Source: Novosphingobium sp. ST904
GTDB lineage: Bacteria; Pseudomonadota; Alphaproteobacteria; Sphingomonadales; Sphingomonadaceae
NCBI RefSeq assembly: GCF_001298105.1
Contig: NZ_LGJH01000159.1
Coordinates: forward strand, 62,001-126,000
DNA length: 64,000 nt
Direction of reading: 5' to 3'
In this document: one piece after another, positions 8,097-17,291 of the stretch
Position numbering within the stretch: position 1 is the first letter of the stretch
How the letters are laid out: each line of letters starts with the position of its first letter
Program-made: the position numbers and the translations under genes
The notes under the pieces: generated by a model
Seen by the model: the letters and a program-made list of their open reading frames with translations, nothing else
Database searches by the model: none
Told to the model about the DNA's origin: nothing

Positions 8097-9338
8097 CTAG
8101 GTTCTTCCCAAGGACTGCACGATGCGCACGAGGTCGGGGCCTATGTGGTCGTAGAAGGCGTAAAGGCCCGAGCAGAGGTAGTTGAGCCCCGGTTCGCCGC
8201 TGCGTGTGCGGAGAAGGCGGTTCTTGGGGCATTCGCCGTAGCATAGCCGCAGATATTCGCAGCTGCGGCATTTGCCGGGCAGACTGGCGCTCTTGTTGCG
8301 GGCGAACTGTTCCTGCCGGGGCGAAAAGGCGAGGTTGCCGAGGTGGGTCTGGTTGATGTTGCCGATGCGGTACTCGGGATAGACGAAGTGGTCGCACGAG
8401 AACACTTCGCCGTCATGCTCCACCGCCAGCGCCTTGCCGCAGAACTCGGCCTGGGTACACATTTGCGCCGGCATTCCCGCCGCCTGGGCCACTGCGGTTT
8501 CGAACAGGTTGACGTGGACGCGGCCGATATCGGTCGCGAACCATTCGTCCCATACGGCGCTCAGGAAGCGGCCATAGTCGTCGGGATCGACCGACCAGTC
8601 CGTGACGATCGAATCGGCAGCACCGGCCGGGCGCGCGCGGTGCCTTCCACAGGCGGTTCCGCGAGCAGGGCGGGCGCTTCGCTGCGAAAGCGGCGCGGTT
8701 CCACGGCTGGAGTGAATTGCACGCGCCAGGTGCCAATCTCGTCGACGAGGAAGCGATAGACATCGCGCGGGTGCAGCGCGTTCTCGCGATTGACGACGCA
8801 CAGGGCCGCGAAGGGAATGTCGGCCTCGCGCAGCATCGTGGCAGCCGCCATGACGAGATCGAACGTCGGCTTGCCGTTCTTGGTGACGCGGAACCGGTCA
8901 TGAAGGTGCTTCGGACCGTCGATCGACAGCCCGACGTGGAAACCGTTGGCCTTGAGGAAGCTGATCCACTTGGCATCGAGCAGCAGGCCGTTCGTCTGAA
9001 GGTCGTTTTCGATCCGCTGGCCGGGCTTGCGGTACTTGTGCTGGAGCGCGACGACCTCCTCGAAGAAGGCGAGCCCCATGAGCGTGGGCTCGCCGCCCTG
9101 CCACGAGAAGACGACCTCCTCGCCCGTTTGCGCCTCGATATACTGGCGGACGTGCTGCTCGAGCGCGGCGCTGTTCATGCGCGCGCGCGGGCGGTGGTCT
9201 AGCAAGTCGGTCTTGTGGAGGTAGAAGCAATAGGCACAGTCGATGTTGCACTCCGCCCCCCCCCGGCTTGACCATGGCGTGGAAGCGATAGGTCGATCCG
9301 GGGATCAGGGCGTTACGATCAAGCGTCGGATTGTTCAT
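8097..9338 (-). CDS. Anaerobic sulfatase-maturating radical SAM enzyme (anSME), two frameshifts
   Basis: A radical SAM/SPASM enzyme, about 413 aa, that oxidises the active-site Ser or Cys of a sulfatase to formylglycine. After repair the N-terminus reads FHAMVKPGGAECNIDCAYCF, with the CX3CX2C cluster motif. Next come VFSWQGGEPTLMGL and LQTNGLLLDAKW. The C-terminal SPASM cysteines lie in FCGKALAVEHDGEVFSCDHF and CRSCEYLRLCYGEC. One break is a 9-C run at 9256-9264, where eight would restore frame. The other is in a GCGCGCGC tract near 8626-8640. It lies 48 bases downstream of the sulfatase on the same strand, so the pair is probably one operon. Confidence 0.9.
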
Positions 9339-9386
9339 TGCAGCATTACAGACCCGGCGCCTCCATGCGCGTTGATGGCTTGCCGT

Positions 9387-10971
9387 TCAATTCGAGACGG
9401 TCTGGAGCTTTTCCGTCATCTTCGAAAGATTGAACGAAGGGGCGATCTGCAGCGGCGGATGTTCGGTCAGTGACTTTATATGGGCTGCTAGCAGATCCTG
9501 GATCGGCCCCATGAGCCACTGCTTGCGTTCGTTTCCATAAGTCAGATCAGTGACCGTATCGAACGTTTCGTACGGATCGAAGTGAATGTTCATGACCATC
9601 GGGAACTTGAGTTCCTTCCAGGCATCGAAGAACCCTTCCGAAGTCGCGAAGTGCATCTTCCACTGGTTCAGGCGGACGGCCCTGATCTCATTCCCTTCGT
9701 AGTAGATGTAATTGTTGCGGTTGGAATGGTCCGACTTGCCTTCCCACCAGTCGAGGTTGTTCACCCCGTCGATCACCTGGTTCTTTTCCTTCAGGACGCG
9801 CCCGACGGGGTCCTGGATGCCGGCGGCGGCGGCAAGCGTGGTGAAGACATCCATGTTGGCCTGGATGCCCTGCTTCACCTGGCCGGCGGGGATGTGGCCC
9901 GGCCACCAGGCGATGAACGGCACGCGGACGCCGCCTTCGTAAGTGGTCATCTTCTCACCCCGGAAAGGGGTGGTGCCACCGTAAGTGCGGGCGTTATGCG
10001 AGGGGCCGTTGTCGGTGGACCAGATGACGATGGTGTTTTCCAGCGCACCCATCGCTCTCAGCTTTTCGAGCATCGCGCCGACCTGCATGTCATGCTCGAT
10101 CATGCCCGATCCGTAGATGTCGTCGGACATGGTGGCATCCTGCGCCAGATATTGGTTCTGGTCGGTAAGATGCTGGGTGCATCCTGCTGGGATTGAGCCA
10201 GACGAACCAGGGCTTGCCCGAATCCTTTGCGCGTTTCACGAAATCGAGGCTGGCATCGATGAAGTTCTGGTCGATGTTTTTCATGCGCTCGATCGTAAGC
10301 GCGCCGGTATCCTGGATCTTCTGCTTGCCGACCTTGCCGAAGCGCGGGTCGACGGTCTGGTCATCGGTGCCGGTGGCCCAACTGTGAAGCACGCCGCGGG
10401 GGCCGTACCTGGTCTTGAAGGCAGCGTCCTTGGGATAATCCCGCTGTTCGGGCGTTTCCTCGGCGTTCAGGTGGTAGAGGTTGCCGTAGAATTCGTCGAA
10501 TCCGTGGACCGTGGGCAGGGAGGACTTGCTGTCGCCGAGGCGATTCTTGCCGAATTGCCCGGTGGCGTAGCCCTGTTCCTTCAGCAATTCGGCCAGGGTG
10601 GGCGATCCGGCCTTCAGCCCGAGCGGCGATCCCGGAAGCCCGACCGAGGTCATGCCGGAGCGGATAGGATATTGCCCCGTAATCAGCAATGCGCGGCCGG
10701 CGGTGGAGGATGGCTGGCTGTAATGTTCGGTGAACATTGCCCCTTCCCTCGCCAGCCGGTCGATATTGGGCGTGGTATAGCCCATCACGCCGTTGCCGTA
10801 GACGCTGACGTTCGACCAGCCGACATCGTCGGGGTAGATGATGAGGATATTGGGGTGGCCGGCATCGCCGCCGCCCGACTGGGCATGTGCCATAGGGGCG
10901 GCTGCCGCGACCAGCGCGAGCGCCAGTGCTGCGCGTCCGATGCCTCTGCGGAAGTCGGCGAATTGCTTCAT
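9387..10971 (-). CDS. Arylsulfatase, Ser-type, frameshifted
   Basis: A secreted type I sulfatase, about 527 aa after repair, that hydrolyses sulfate esters. The start at 10971 opens a signal peptide (MKQFADFRRGIGRAALALAL, cleaved near AHA). The N-terminal metal-binding motif is NILIIYPDDVGWSNVSVYG. The formylglycine site is S89-T-A-G-R93 followed by ALLITGQ, so the modified residue would be a serine, which fits a radical-SAM maturase. Later motifs include HGFDEFYGNLYHLNAEE and VIWSTDNGPSHNARTYGGTTPFRGEK. The frame breaks near 10176-10182, after LNPSRMHP, and resumes as HLTDQNQYLAQDATMSDDIY. Substrate unknown. Confidence 0.9.
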
Positions 10972-11178
10972 CGCGTAATGCCCTGTTGCTTGAGCCTGAG
11001 CGCTGTCCGGCGAACCTGCCCCACCGGCTGCGCTCATCTCCAACCCATTAAGATTGCAATGATTTTGTCCGGGGCGGGCTGTCAGCTATCGGGGAAAGCC
11101 CCGAGCCCGGTGCGCATTTTGCCTGAGTTCCCGCGGTTCTCCCTCAGGGGAGTGGCGCGGCGGCGGCCGGTGCCGTGT

Positions 11179-11736
11179 TCAGGGCCTCAGAAGGCGCAGG
11201 GCCATGTGCCGGAGGATGCGGTCCGGTCCGGGCTTTTCGCCGACTACGAAGTACCAGCATTGGCCGTGCGGTTCCGAGCCGGGGTCAGGCGGGACGATCG
11301 CCAGTCCCACCACCGGGGAAGGGGGCAGGATGACGCTGAGCCCGTCCGGGGCCATCCGAAATCCGCTGAAGGCCATGAAAGCGCGGATCTCATCGGCAAA
11401 GCGGCAGGATTCGGGGTCTCCCGCCATGCCCGCCACCGCCCAGGGCCCGGTCTTGTCGAGCTCGGCCAGCATCCGCAGCTTGAGCAGGCGGGCGACCGGC
11501 GCGTCGAGGCGGCGTTCGGGCGTGGCGCTGCGCAACAGGCGGGCGAACGGGCCGGTGCGCCGGGGGCTCCGGCCTGCACCTCGCCCCGATCCCCAGACGA
11601 ACAGCCATAGAACCGATGCGGTGCCAAAGAGGATGGCGCCCGCGACCGTCAGGGCGCGATCATGGCCGGCGATCCCCGCCGCCGCCATCACCGGACCGAT
11701 GGCCAGCGAGCCGAGGATCGAGGCGATTCGGCGCAT
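11179..11736 (-). CDS. Conserved hypothetical membrane-anchored protein
   Basis: A 185-aa protein not matched to a named family. Two hydrophobic segments near the N-terminus (about residues 8-24 and 30-49) are followed by a basic linker (GSGRGAGRSPRRTG) and a roughly 120-residue soluble domain with PVVGLAIVPPDPGSEPHGQCWYFV near the end. The layout suggests a short membrane hairpin with a cytoplasmic domain. It stands alone between the divergent sulfatase region and the small HTH gene. No function is proposed. Confidence 0.6.
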   Translation of the reverse strand: MRRIASILGSLAIGPVMAAAGIAGHDRALTVAGAILFGTASVLWLFVWGSGRGAGRSPRRTGPFARLLRSATPERRLDAPVARLLKLRMLAELDKTGPWAVAGMAGDPESCRFADEIRAFMAFSGFRMAPDGLSVILPPSPVVGLAIVPPDPGSEPHGQCWYFVVGEKPGPDRILRHMALRLLRP

Positions 11737-11904
11737 CAGGCGCGCGTGTGAGCGGTAAAGGTCCGGGACATAAAGGGAATTTACCGAGGAGCGGGGTGCC
11801 GCTCAATTCGGACTGGAGCCGGATCGACGGAAATCCCGCTTCCGCCGCCTATTCGTCGTTCCATTGCCTCTCGCGTCGGCAACTCCCACCGGAAGGCGGG
11901 CCTG

Positions 11905-12180
11905 TCAGGACTTGCTGAGCGCCTCGATCTGTTCGTCGGTCAGGTTTTCGCTGAAGGCCGGGGACAGCTTGCGTTCGAGGCGGCGGCACATGTCGGAATG
12001 GGCGATCAGGGCCCGGGCGGTTTCGCGCAGCGTCGCGTAATCGAGCGGGGTGTCGCCGGAGATCCGGTCGCGCACGTCGCGTTCGGCGATGCCGAGATGA
12101 CGGGCCAGCGCGCGCTGGCCGCCTACTGCGTCGACGGCCTGGGAGAAAATGGCGAGCTGGATATCGGGGGCTTGCGGCAT
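11905..12180 (-). CDS. Small helix-turn-helix-like protein
   Basis: A 91-aa protein. Residues about 19-55 (GGQRALARHLGIAERDVRDR and the following LDYATLRETARAL) look like a lambda-repressor-type helix-turn-helix. The C-terminal part is charged and helical (FSENLTDEQIEALSKS). The ATG at 12180 is preferred over the in-frame ATG at 12219. Its start overlaps the tail of the exporter gene upstream by 58 bases on the same strand, which hints that the exporter tail is mis-read. Probably a small transcriptional regulator; target unknown. Confidence 0.6.
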   Translation of the reverse strand: MPQAPDIQLAIFSQAVDAVGGQRALARHLGIAERDVRDRISGDTPLDYATLRETARALIAHSDMCRRLERKLSPAFSENLTDEQIEALSKS

Positions 12181-13142
12181 GATGCAGTGACGAATGCGCG
12201 CAATCGCACCCGCACACAAGCCGTGGGGCCGGGATCAGCCCTCTCTACCGACAGCTTCGCATCATCATCGCCATCGGGGCGCGCGGTCAGCGTGGTGCCG
12301 ATGGTGGCGCCGACGATGGCGGCGATCCCGATCCACTTGGCGAAAGGCAGCATTTCGCCCAGCAGCAGCGCGCCCGCCAGCGCGCCTACGGCCGGTTCGC
12401 CGCTGGTCAGCACGCCGAAGCTCTTGGTCGGCAGGCGGCGCAGCGCGAACATTTCCAGCGAATAGGGGATCGCGCTGGAAAAGATCGCAACCACCAGCGC
12501 GACGGCAAGGACATGCGGCTGGAGCAAGGTCGCGCCTGCCTGCGCCACGCCGAACGGCAGGGCGACCAGGGCGGCGATGGTCATGCCGTAGGCCGGTGCG
12601 GCCGCGCCCAGCGCCTCGCCCGCGCGCTTGCCCATCAGGATGTAGGCACCCCAGAACACGCCAGCGCCGAGCGCCAGCAGCACGCCGACCGGATCGACCG
12701 CATCGCGCGAGAAATCGAGGGGCAGGAGCAGGCAGAGACCCGCTGCCGCCAGCGCGATCCACGCCAGATCGACCCGTCGGCGCGAGGCGAAAGTGGCCAC
12801 TGCGAGCGGGCCGGTGAACTCGGTGGCGAGCGCGATGCCGAGGGGAATGCGCTGGATCGCGAAGTAGAACAGCATGTTCATGCAGCCCAGCGCCACGCCG
12901 TAAGGCAGGGCCGCGCGCAGGATCGTCCGGTCGAACGGCAGGCGCCAGACGCGGAACACGCAGCACAGAATCACGGCGGCGAGCGAAAGGCGCAGCGCCG
13001 TCGTTCCGGCGGGGCCGATCAGCGGGAACAGCGTCTTGGCCACCGAGGCGCCCCAGCAGATCGAGACCATCGCCGTCGCCACCGCGGCAAGCGGTGCGAA
13101 GTCGCTGGACGAAGATCTGGCGGCGAGACGGCGGACGACCAT
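12123..13142 (-). CDS. EamA/RhtA family amino-acid or metabolite exporter
   Basis: A 339-aa DMT-superfamily transporter of ten predicted helices with two EamA halves (AMVSICWGASVAKTLFPLIG and VLLALGAGVFWGAYILMGKR). Closest in character to RhtA, which exports threonine and homoserine in E. coli; the substrate here is inferred. The ATG at 13142 is followed directly by a basic stretch and TM1. It is divergent from an Lrp/AsnC regulator, a classic exporter-regulator pairing. The last 50 or so residues after TARPDGDDD look unlike a transporter tail and overlap the next gene. An indel near 12250, or simple read-through, is possible. Confidence 0.85.
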   Translation of the reverse strand: MVVRRLAARSSSSDFAPLAAVATAMVSICWGASVAKTLFPLIGPAGTTALRLSLAAVILCCVFRVWRLPFDRTILRAALPYGVALGCMNMLFYFAIQRIPLGIALATEFTGPLAVATFASRRRVDLAWIALAAAGLCLLLPLDFSRDAVDPVGVLLALGAGVFWGAYILMGKRAGEALGAAAPAYGMTIAALVALPFGVAQAGATLLQPHVLAVALVVAIFSSAIPYSLEMFALRRLPTKSFGVLTSGEPAVGALAGALLLGEMLPFAKWIGIAAIVGATIGTTLTARPDGDDDAKLSVERADPGPTACVRVRLRAFVTASCRKPPISSSPFSPRPSTQ

Positions 13143-13173
13143 GGAAATCCCTTGATGGCAAAGTGGCGGGATT

Positions 13174-13233
13174 TTTATCGTCGAGGCGCGATAAATGCGG
13201 TCTATGATGCGGGTTCGGCAATAATCTTTATCG
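13174..13233. promoter_or_regulatory. Repeated TTTATCG half-sites in the exporter/Lrp divergent promoter
   Basis: The 103-base gap between the divergent exporter and Lrp genes holds TTTATCG at 13174-13180, its inverted copy CGATAAA at 13189-13195 (8-base spacer), and a third copy at 13227-13233. Lrp/AsnC proteins bind such spaced AT-rich half-sites and usually autoregulate, so this is a plausible operator for both genes. Binding itself is inferred. Confidence 0.5.
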
Positions 13234-13245
13234 GAGTTCCCGCAA

Positions 13246-13704
13246 ATGCCCGATGCGTTCGATCTGCGCATCCTCACCGAGCTTCAGCGCGATGCGCGAA
13301 TCTCCATGCCCGAACTGTCGGAGGCGGTCGGGCTTTCGGCTCCGGCCTGCTACCGGCGGGTGCGGGCGCTGCGGGAGCAGGGGGCGATCGAGCGGGAGAT
13401 GGCGCTGGTATCGCCGCGGACGATGGGATGGCTGGTCAAGATGATCGTGCTGGTCTCGCTCGATACCGACAAGGTGCGCGTGGTGGACGACCTGGTGGCC
13501 CGGCTGCGGCAGGCGCGCGAGGTGATCGATGTCTGGTACGTCACCGGGGACCATGACCTCGTGCTCCAGGTGGTCGCGCAGGACATGGAGCATTACGACG
13601 GTTTCGCCCGGCGCGTGCTGCACGGGGAGGAGCATGTGAAGGCGTTCAAGACGCTGGTGGTGATGCAGCATCCCAAGCGTTCGGCGCCGCTTCCGCCGGC
13701 CTGA
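13246..13704 (+). CDS. Lrp/AsnC family transcriptional regulator
   Basis: A 152-aa feast/famine regulator. An N-terminal winged HTH (FDLRILTELQRDARISMPEL followed by SEAVGLSAPACYRRVRALRE) leads to an alpha-beta RAM/AsnC ligand-binding domain (VIDVWYVTGDHDLVLQVVAQ). These proteins sense amino acids as octamers and control neighbouring transport genes. The divergent exporter and the TTTATCG repeats between them point to local control of that exporter. It starts at ATG 13246 and ends 20 bases before a convergent gene. Confidence 0.93.
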   Translation: MPDAFDLRILTELQRDARISMPELSEAVGLSAPACYRRVRALREQGAIEREMALVSPRTMGWLVKMIVLVSLDTDKVRVVDDLVARLRQAREVIDVWYVTGDHDLVLQVVAQDMEHYDGFARRVLHGEEHVKAFKTLVVMQHPKRSAPLPPA

Positions 13705-13724
13705 GCCCGCTTGCTCACGCCGCC

Positions 13725-14132
13725 TCAATAACGGCTGAGCAACCTTTCGACGCTGGCATGGGCCTTGTGCCCATCCTTGCACTCACCGGTCTGCTCTTCC
13801 AGCATCCTTCGCAGGCTTTCGATTTCCTCCACGCTGAGGTGTTCGATGCCGATGAAATCGTCCCGCGCTGTTTCGACCGCGCGCAGGAGTTCGTCGAGCT
13901 TGGCCTGGAAGGCGGCGGCGTCGCGGTTCTGGCTGTTCTGGATGAGGAAGACCATGAGGAAGGTGACGATGGTGGTGCCGGTATTGATGACCAGCTGCCA
14001 GGTGTCGGACCATTTGAAGACCGGGCCGGAAAAGGCCCAGACAACCACGATCAGCAGCGCGATGATGAAAGTCTGCGCCTTGCCCGCGGCTCCGGCGACG
14101 GCGTTGGCGAAAGCGGTGAAAGTCTTGCGCAT
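13725..14132 (-). CDS. Low-affinity iron permease family protein
   Basis: A 135-aa membrane protein matching the low-affinity iron permease family: two helices (FIIALLIVVVWAFSGPVF and LVINTGTTIVTFLMVFLIQN) with the signature WSDTWQLVINTGTTI and NSQNRDAAAFQAKLDELLRA. Family members in bacteria are short and their transport role is poorly tested, so the name is by homology. The C-terminal region (EHLSVEEIESLRRMLEEQ) is likely cytoplasmic coiled helix. It is convergent with the Lrp gene. Confidence 0.85.
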   Translation of the reverse strand: MRKTFTAFANAVAGAAGKAQTFIIALLIVVVWAFSGPVFKWSDTWQLVINTGTTIVTFLMVFLIQNSQNRDAAAFQAKLDELLRAVETARDDFIGIEHLSVEEIESLRRMLEEQTGECKDGHKAHASVERLLSRY

Positions 14133-14314
14133 GGAGGGCTCCTGCGGTGTTCTTCATCGAAACGCCCGGACGGGAGCCGATGTTCCGCCTCCGGACCGGA
14201 GCTATCCTCGGGGAACTCTCACGGAAATCTTGCTTTACGGACTGGCAAGTTCGTCCGCTTAGGATCATCACGGAGCAGAACCGGCGGAGCAGCCGGGTGG
14301 GGCGGGATCATGGC

Positions 14315-16129
14315 ATGCGCATAGCGACGATAACCAACTGGGCTTATGGGGCGACGGTATGCCTCACCATCGCCGCCGGTATCGCGATGGTCCTGGCGTC
14401 CAACGCCGACCGGGTGGAGCGCGAGGCCGTGATCCAGCGCGACCGGTTCGACGCGCTCGCCTTCGAGGTGGAAAGCGACGAGGCCCAGCTGACCGACCAG
14501 GCACGGCTCTTTGCGGTAACCGGCAACCCCAGCCACGAGATCGTCTACAATCACGCCCTCGCGGCGCTCGGCCCGGTCGAGCAGCGTGTCGCCCGGCTCA
14601 AGGACAATGGCGCGAAGGAGGAGGAACTGCGCTCTCTGGCCGAAGGGCTGCGCTGGGCCGAAACCCTGCAGGACGAACAGAAGGCCGCCATTGCCGCCAT
14701 GAAGACGGGCGACGATGCCACCGCCCGGCGGATCGTGTTCGGCGCGGAGTACGAACGCGAGCTGGAACGCGTCCACTTCCTGCTCGGCCGCTTCCGCTAC
14801 ATGCTCGACCAGCGATCCGACCGCACGATCGAGGATGCCAGCATGGCCTCGCAGCGGCTGCGCACGGTGTCCGAGGTCATGGTGGGCGTGACCGCGCTGC
14901 TGTTTCTCTTCGTGCTGGGCTTCGTGCTCAAGCGCCGTATCCTCAAACCGGTCACCACCCTGAGCGACGTGGTGAACCGCCTGGCCGATCAGGACTATGC
15001 GGTAGAGCCGCCCCAGCTTTCCCAGATCGACGAGATCGGCGACATGGCTCACGCCATCCGCATCTTCCGCGAGAACGGCATAGAGCGCCAGCGGCTGGAA
15101 CGGGAGCGCGACGCGGACTGGCATGTGCGCGACCTGCTGTCCCGCATGACCCAGCGCCTCCAGGGCTGCGAATCCGTGGCGGACCTGTTCGAGGTGGTGC
15201 GCCTTTTCGCGCCGAAGATCGCACCGAACCTTGCCGGGCGGCTCTACACACTCGACGACCGGCTGGGCATGATGGCCTGCGCGTCCGAGTGGCAATCGCC
15301 CCACGGCAGCGACGCCGCCTTCACCCCGGACGATTGCTGGGCGCTGCGGCGCGGGCAGGCGCACATGCCGGGCGGGGATATCGTGGACGTGCCGTGCAAG
15401 CACGTCACGCCCGATGCGGCCTCGGCGACGGTATGTGTGCCGCTGACCGCGCAGGGCGAGACGATCGGGCTGCTGGTGCTGGAGAACCTGGCCGAGACGC
15501 ACGGGCCGGGAGAGAACATCCAGGCTTATATCGAGCTGATGTCGGAGACGGTGGGGCTGGCGCTCGCCAATCTCAAGCTGCGGGATGCCTTGCACGAAAA
15601 GGCGCTGTTCGACGCTCTCACCGGGCTGCGCAACCGCCACGAGCTGGCCGACACCCTGCGCCGCCACGTTGCCCAGGCCGATGCCGCCCGGACGCAGCTC
15701 AGCTGCCTGATGGTGGACATCGACCATTTCAAGCTGCTCAACGACCGTTATGGCCACGATGCCGGAGACCTGACGATCCGTTCGGTGGCGGGCGTGCTGG
15801 ACAATGCCGTGCGCGAGGAAGGCGTGGCCTTCCGCTACGGCGGCGAGGAGTTCCTGCTACTGCTCCCCGGTTTCGACGAGGAGCGCGCGCTGGAGCGGGC
15901 ACGGCTGATCCAGGAGCGTATAGCGGGGATGACGCTCGTCCATGACGGCGCATCGCTCGGCCGGGTGACTGTCTCGATGGGGCTGGCCACTTATCCTGCG
16001 CATGTGCCCGCCCATGCGCTGATCGCCAAGGCGGATGCGGCCCTGCTGCGGGCGAAGGAGGAAGGCCGGGATCGCGTGGTTGCCGCGGTCGATCGCCGCG
16101 ATCCGGGGCAGGCCGTTCCGGCGGGCTGA
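14315..16129 (+). CDS. Membrane-bound diguanylate cyclase (HAMP-GAF-GGDEF)
   Basis: A 604-aa sensor protein. TM1 lies at about residues 11-28, a periplasmic helical sensor region of about 155 residues follows, then TM2 at 188-206, a HAMP linker, a GAF-like domain (about 285-430) and a GGDEF domain with the active-site motif GGEEF at 509-513. It should make c-di-GMP from two GTP, a signal that commonly controls exopolysaccharide and biofilm. It sits next to the large polysaccharide locus. The start at 14315 is chosen because it opens directly on TM1; in-frame upstream starts add an unlikely 56-residue basic leader. Confidence 0.9.
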   Translation: MRIATITNWAYGATVCLTIAAGIAMVLASNADRVEREAVIQRDRFDALAFEVESDEAQLTDQARLFAVTGNPSHEIVYNHALAALGPVEQRVARLKDNGAKEEELRSLAEGLRWAETLQDEQKAAIAAMKTGDDATARRIVFGAEYERELERVHFLLGRFRYMLDQRSDRTIEDASMASQRLRTVSEVMVGVTALLFLFVLGFVLKRRILKPVTTLSDVVNRLADQDYAVEPPQLSQIDEIGDMAHAIRIFRENGIERQRLERERDADWHVRDLLSRMTQRLQGCESVADLFEVVRLFAPKIAPNLAGRLYTLDDRLGMMACASEWQSPHGSDAAFTPDDCWALRRGQAHMPGGDIVDVPCKHVTPDAASATVCVPLTAQGETIGLLVLENLAETHGPGENIQAYIELMSETVGLALANLKLRDALHEKALFDALTGLRNRHELADTLRRHVAQADAARTQLSCLMVDIDHFKLLNDRYGHDAGDLTIRSVAGVLDNAVREEGVAFRYGGEEFLLLLPGFDEERALERARLIQERIAGMTLVHDGASLGRVTVSMGLATYPAHVPAHALIAKADAALLRAKEEGRDRVVAAVDRRDPGQAVPAG

Positions 16130-16156
16130 CCGGCCACCTTCTCCGGCCCGCCGCGC

Positions 16157-17284
16157 TCAGCGGTGGAACACCCTTTCGTGGAAGAACCAGCGGTAGGGAT
16201 AGCGCTCCAGCGCGCGGTAGACGAAATGGGTGAAGATCAGCGTCAACGGGATCGCCGCGGCCAGGAACAGCGCCAGCGACAGCGGCCAGTTCGGCCCGAA
16301 CCACCCCATGTGGACGAAGAGCTGCCGGGTGGCGAAATAGGTATAGGGATGGGCGAGGTAGAGGCTGTAGCTCACCGTGCCGAGGTAGAAGATCGAGGGA
16401 CGATCCAGCAGGCGCGAGGTCAGGCTGCCGGGCGCGATCGCCATGTAGAAGTAGGCGGCGGTGAACAGGAATGTGCCGTAGGCGAGCGGATTGCCGACAT
16501 CCCTGAGGCCGAAGTCGTAGTGCTGCACCGATCCGAACACCAGGCATCCGGCGAAGGCGATGATCTCGAACAGCGGGCGCCAGGCGCGGGGCAGGTGGAT
16601 ATGCCGGTCGTCCAGCAGGCGCACGCCGATCCCGGCCAGGAAGAACGCCATGGCCGGGAAACGGCTCACCAGCCATGCCGAACACAGGACCAGCAGCACC
16701 GTCATGACCCGGTCCCGCCGCCGGATCGCGGCATGCACGGTAAGGCAGGCCATGGCATAGAACAGCACTTCGTAGCTCAGGCTCCAGGCGTTCGGGGTGA
16801 GCTGCTCGGTATGGGTCAGCAGGTTCACCATGAACAGGGCGGGAATGATCGTGCCGATCCTGTTCAGGTCGGGAAAGGCGTTGCTGGCGGCGTTGACCGC
16901 GATGAACAGGAGCGAGAAGGCGAGGAACAGCGGATAGAGCCGGAAGAACCGCCGCAGCGCGAACTCGCGCGGGGTGTAGCGCATCACGCTGGGCAGGATC
17001 ACGTAACCGCTGATGACGAAGAACAGCCACACGCCCCAGCGCCCGAAATTCCAGGGCGCGGTCGTCGCGGCCAGATAACCGGGATCGGCGGAATAGACGT
17101 TCTCGCCGACCCCGCCGAGCACATGGGCAAGGAACACCATGAACGCGGCCACGCCGCGCAGGCCGTGGACGGTGGGATTGAAGTTCGCCCCGGCCTTCGT
17201 GCCGGGCGCCGTGCCGGTGGTGCGGTCCGGTTCGCCGGCGGCCGTGCGGTTCAGCGGCGGGGCAATGGCGGAAGCGTCGGTCAT
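16157..17284 (-). CDS. Acyltransferase 3 family (OafA/YrhL-like) membrane protein
   Basis: A 375-aa polytopic membrane protein of about ten helices with the family motif HGLRGVAAFMVFLAHVLGG, whose histidine is the likely catalytic residue, and WGVWLFFVISGYV. Such enzymes O-acetylate or O-acylate surface sugars. It ends the minus-strand pair with the sulfotransferase gene (7-base gap), and both probably decorate the polysaccharide made by the locus. The donor and acceptor are not known. Confidence 0.9.
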   Translation of the reverse strand: MTDASAIAPPLNRTAAGEPDRTTGTAPGTKAGANFNPTVHGLRGVAAFMVFLAHVLGGVGENVYSADPGYLAATTAPWNFGRWGVWLFFVISGYVILPSVMRYTPREFALRRFFRLYPLFLAFSLLFIAVNAASNAFPDLNRIGTIIPALFMVNLLTHTEQLTPNAWSLSYEVLFYAMACLTVHAAIRRRDRVMTVLLVLCSAWLVSRFPAMAFFLAGIGVRLLDDRHIHLPRAWRPLFEIIAFAGCLVFGSVQHYDFGLRDVGNPLAYGTFLFTAAYFYMAIAPGSLTSRLLDRPSIFYLGTVSYSLYLAHPYTYFATRQLFVHMGWFGPNWPLSLALFLAAAIPLTLIFTHFVYRALERYPYRWFFHERVFHR

Positions 17285-17291
17285 GGCCGTG

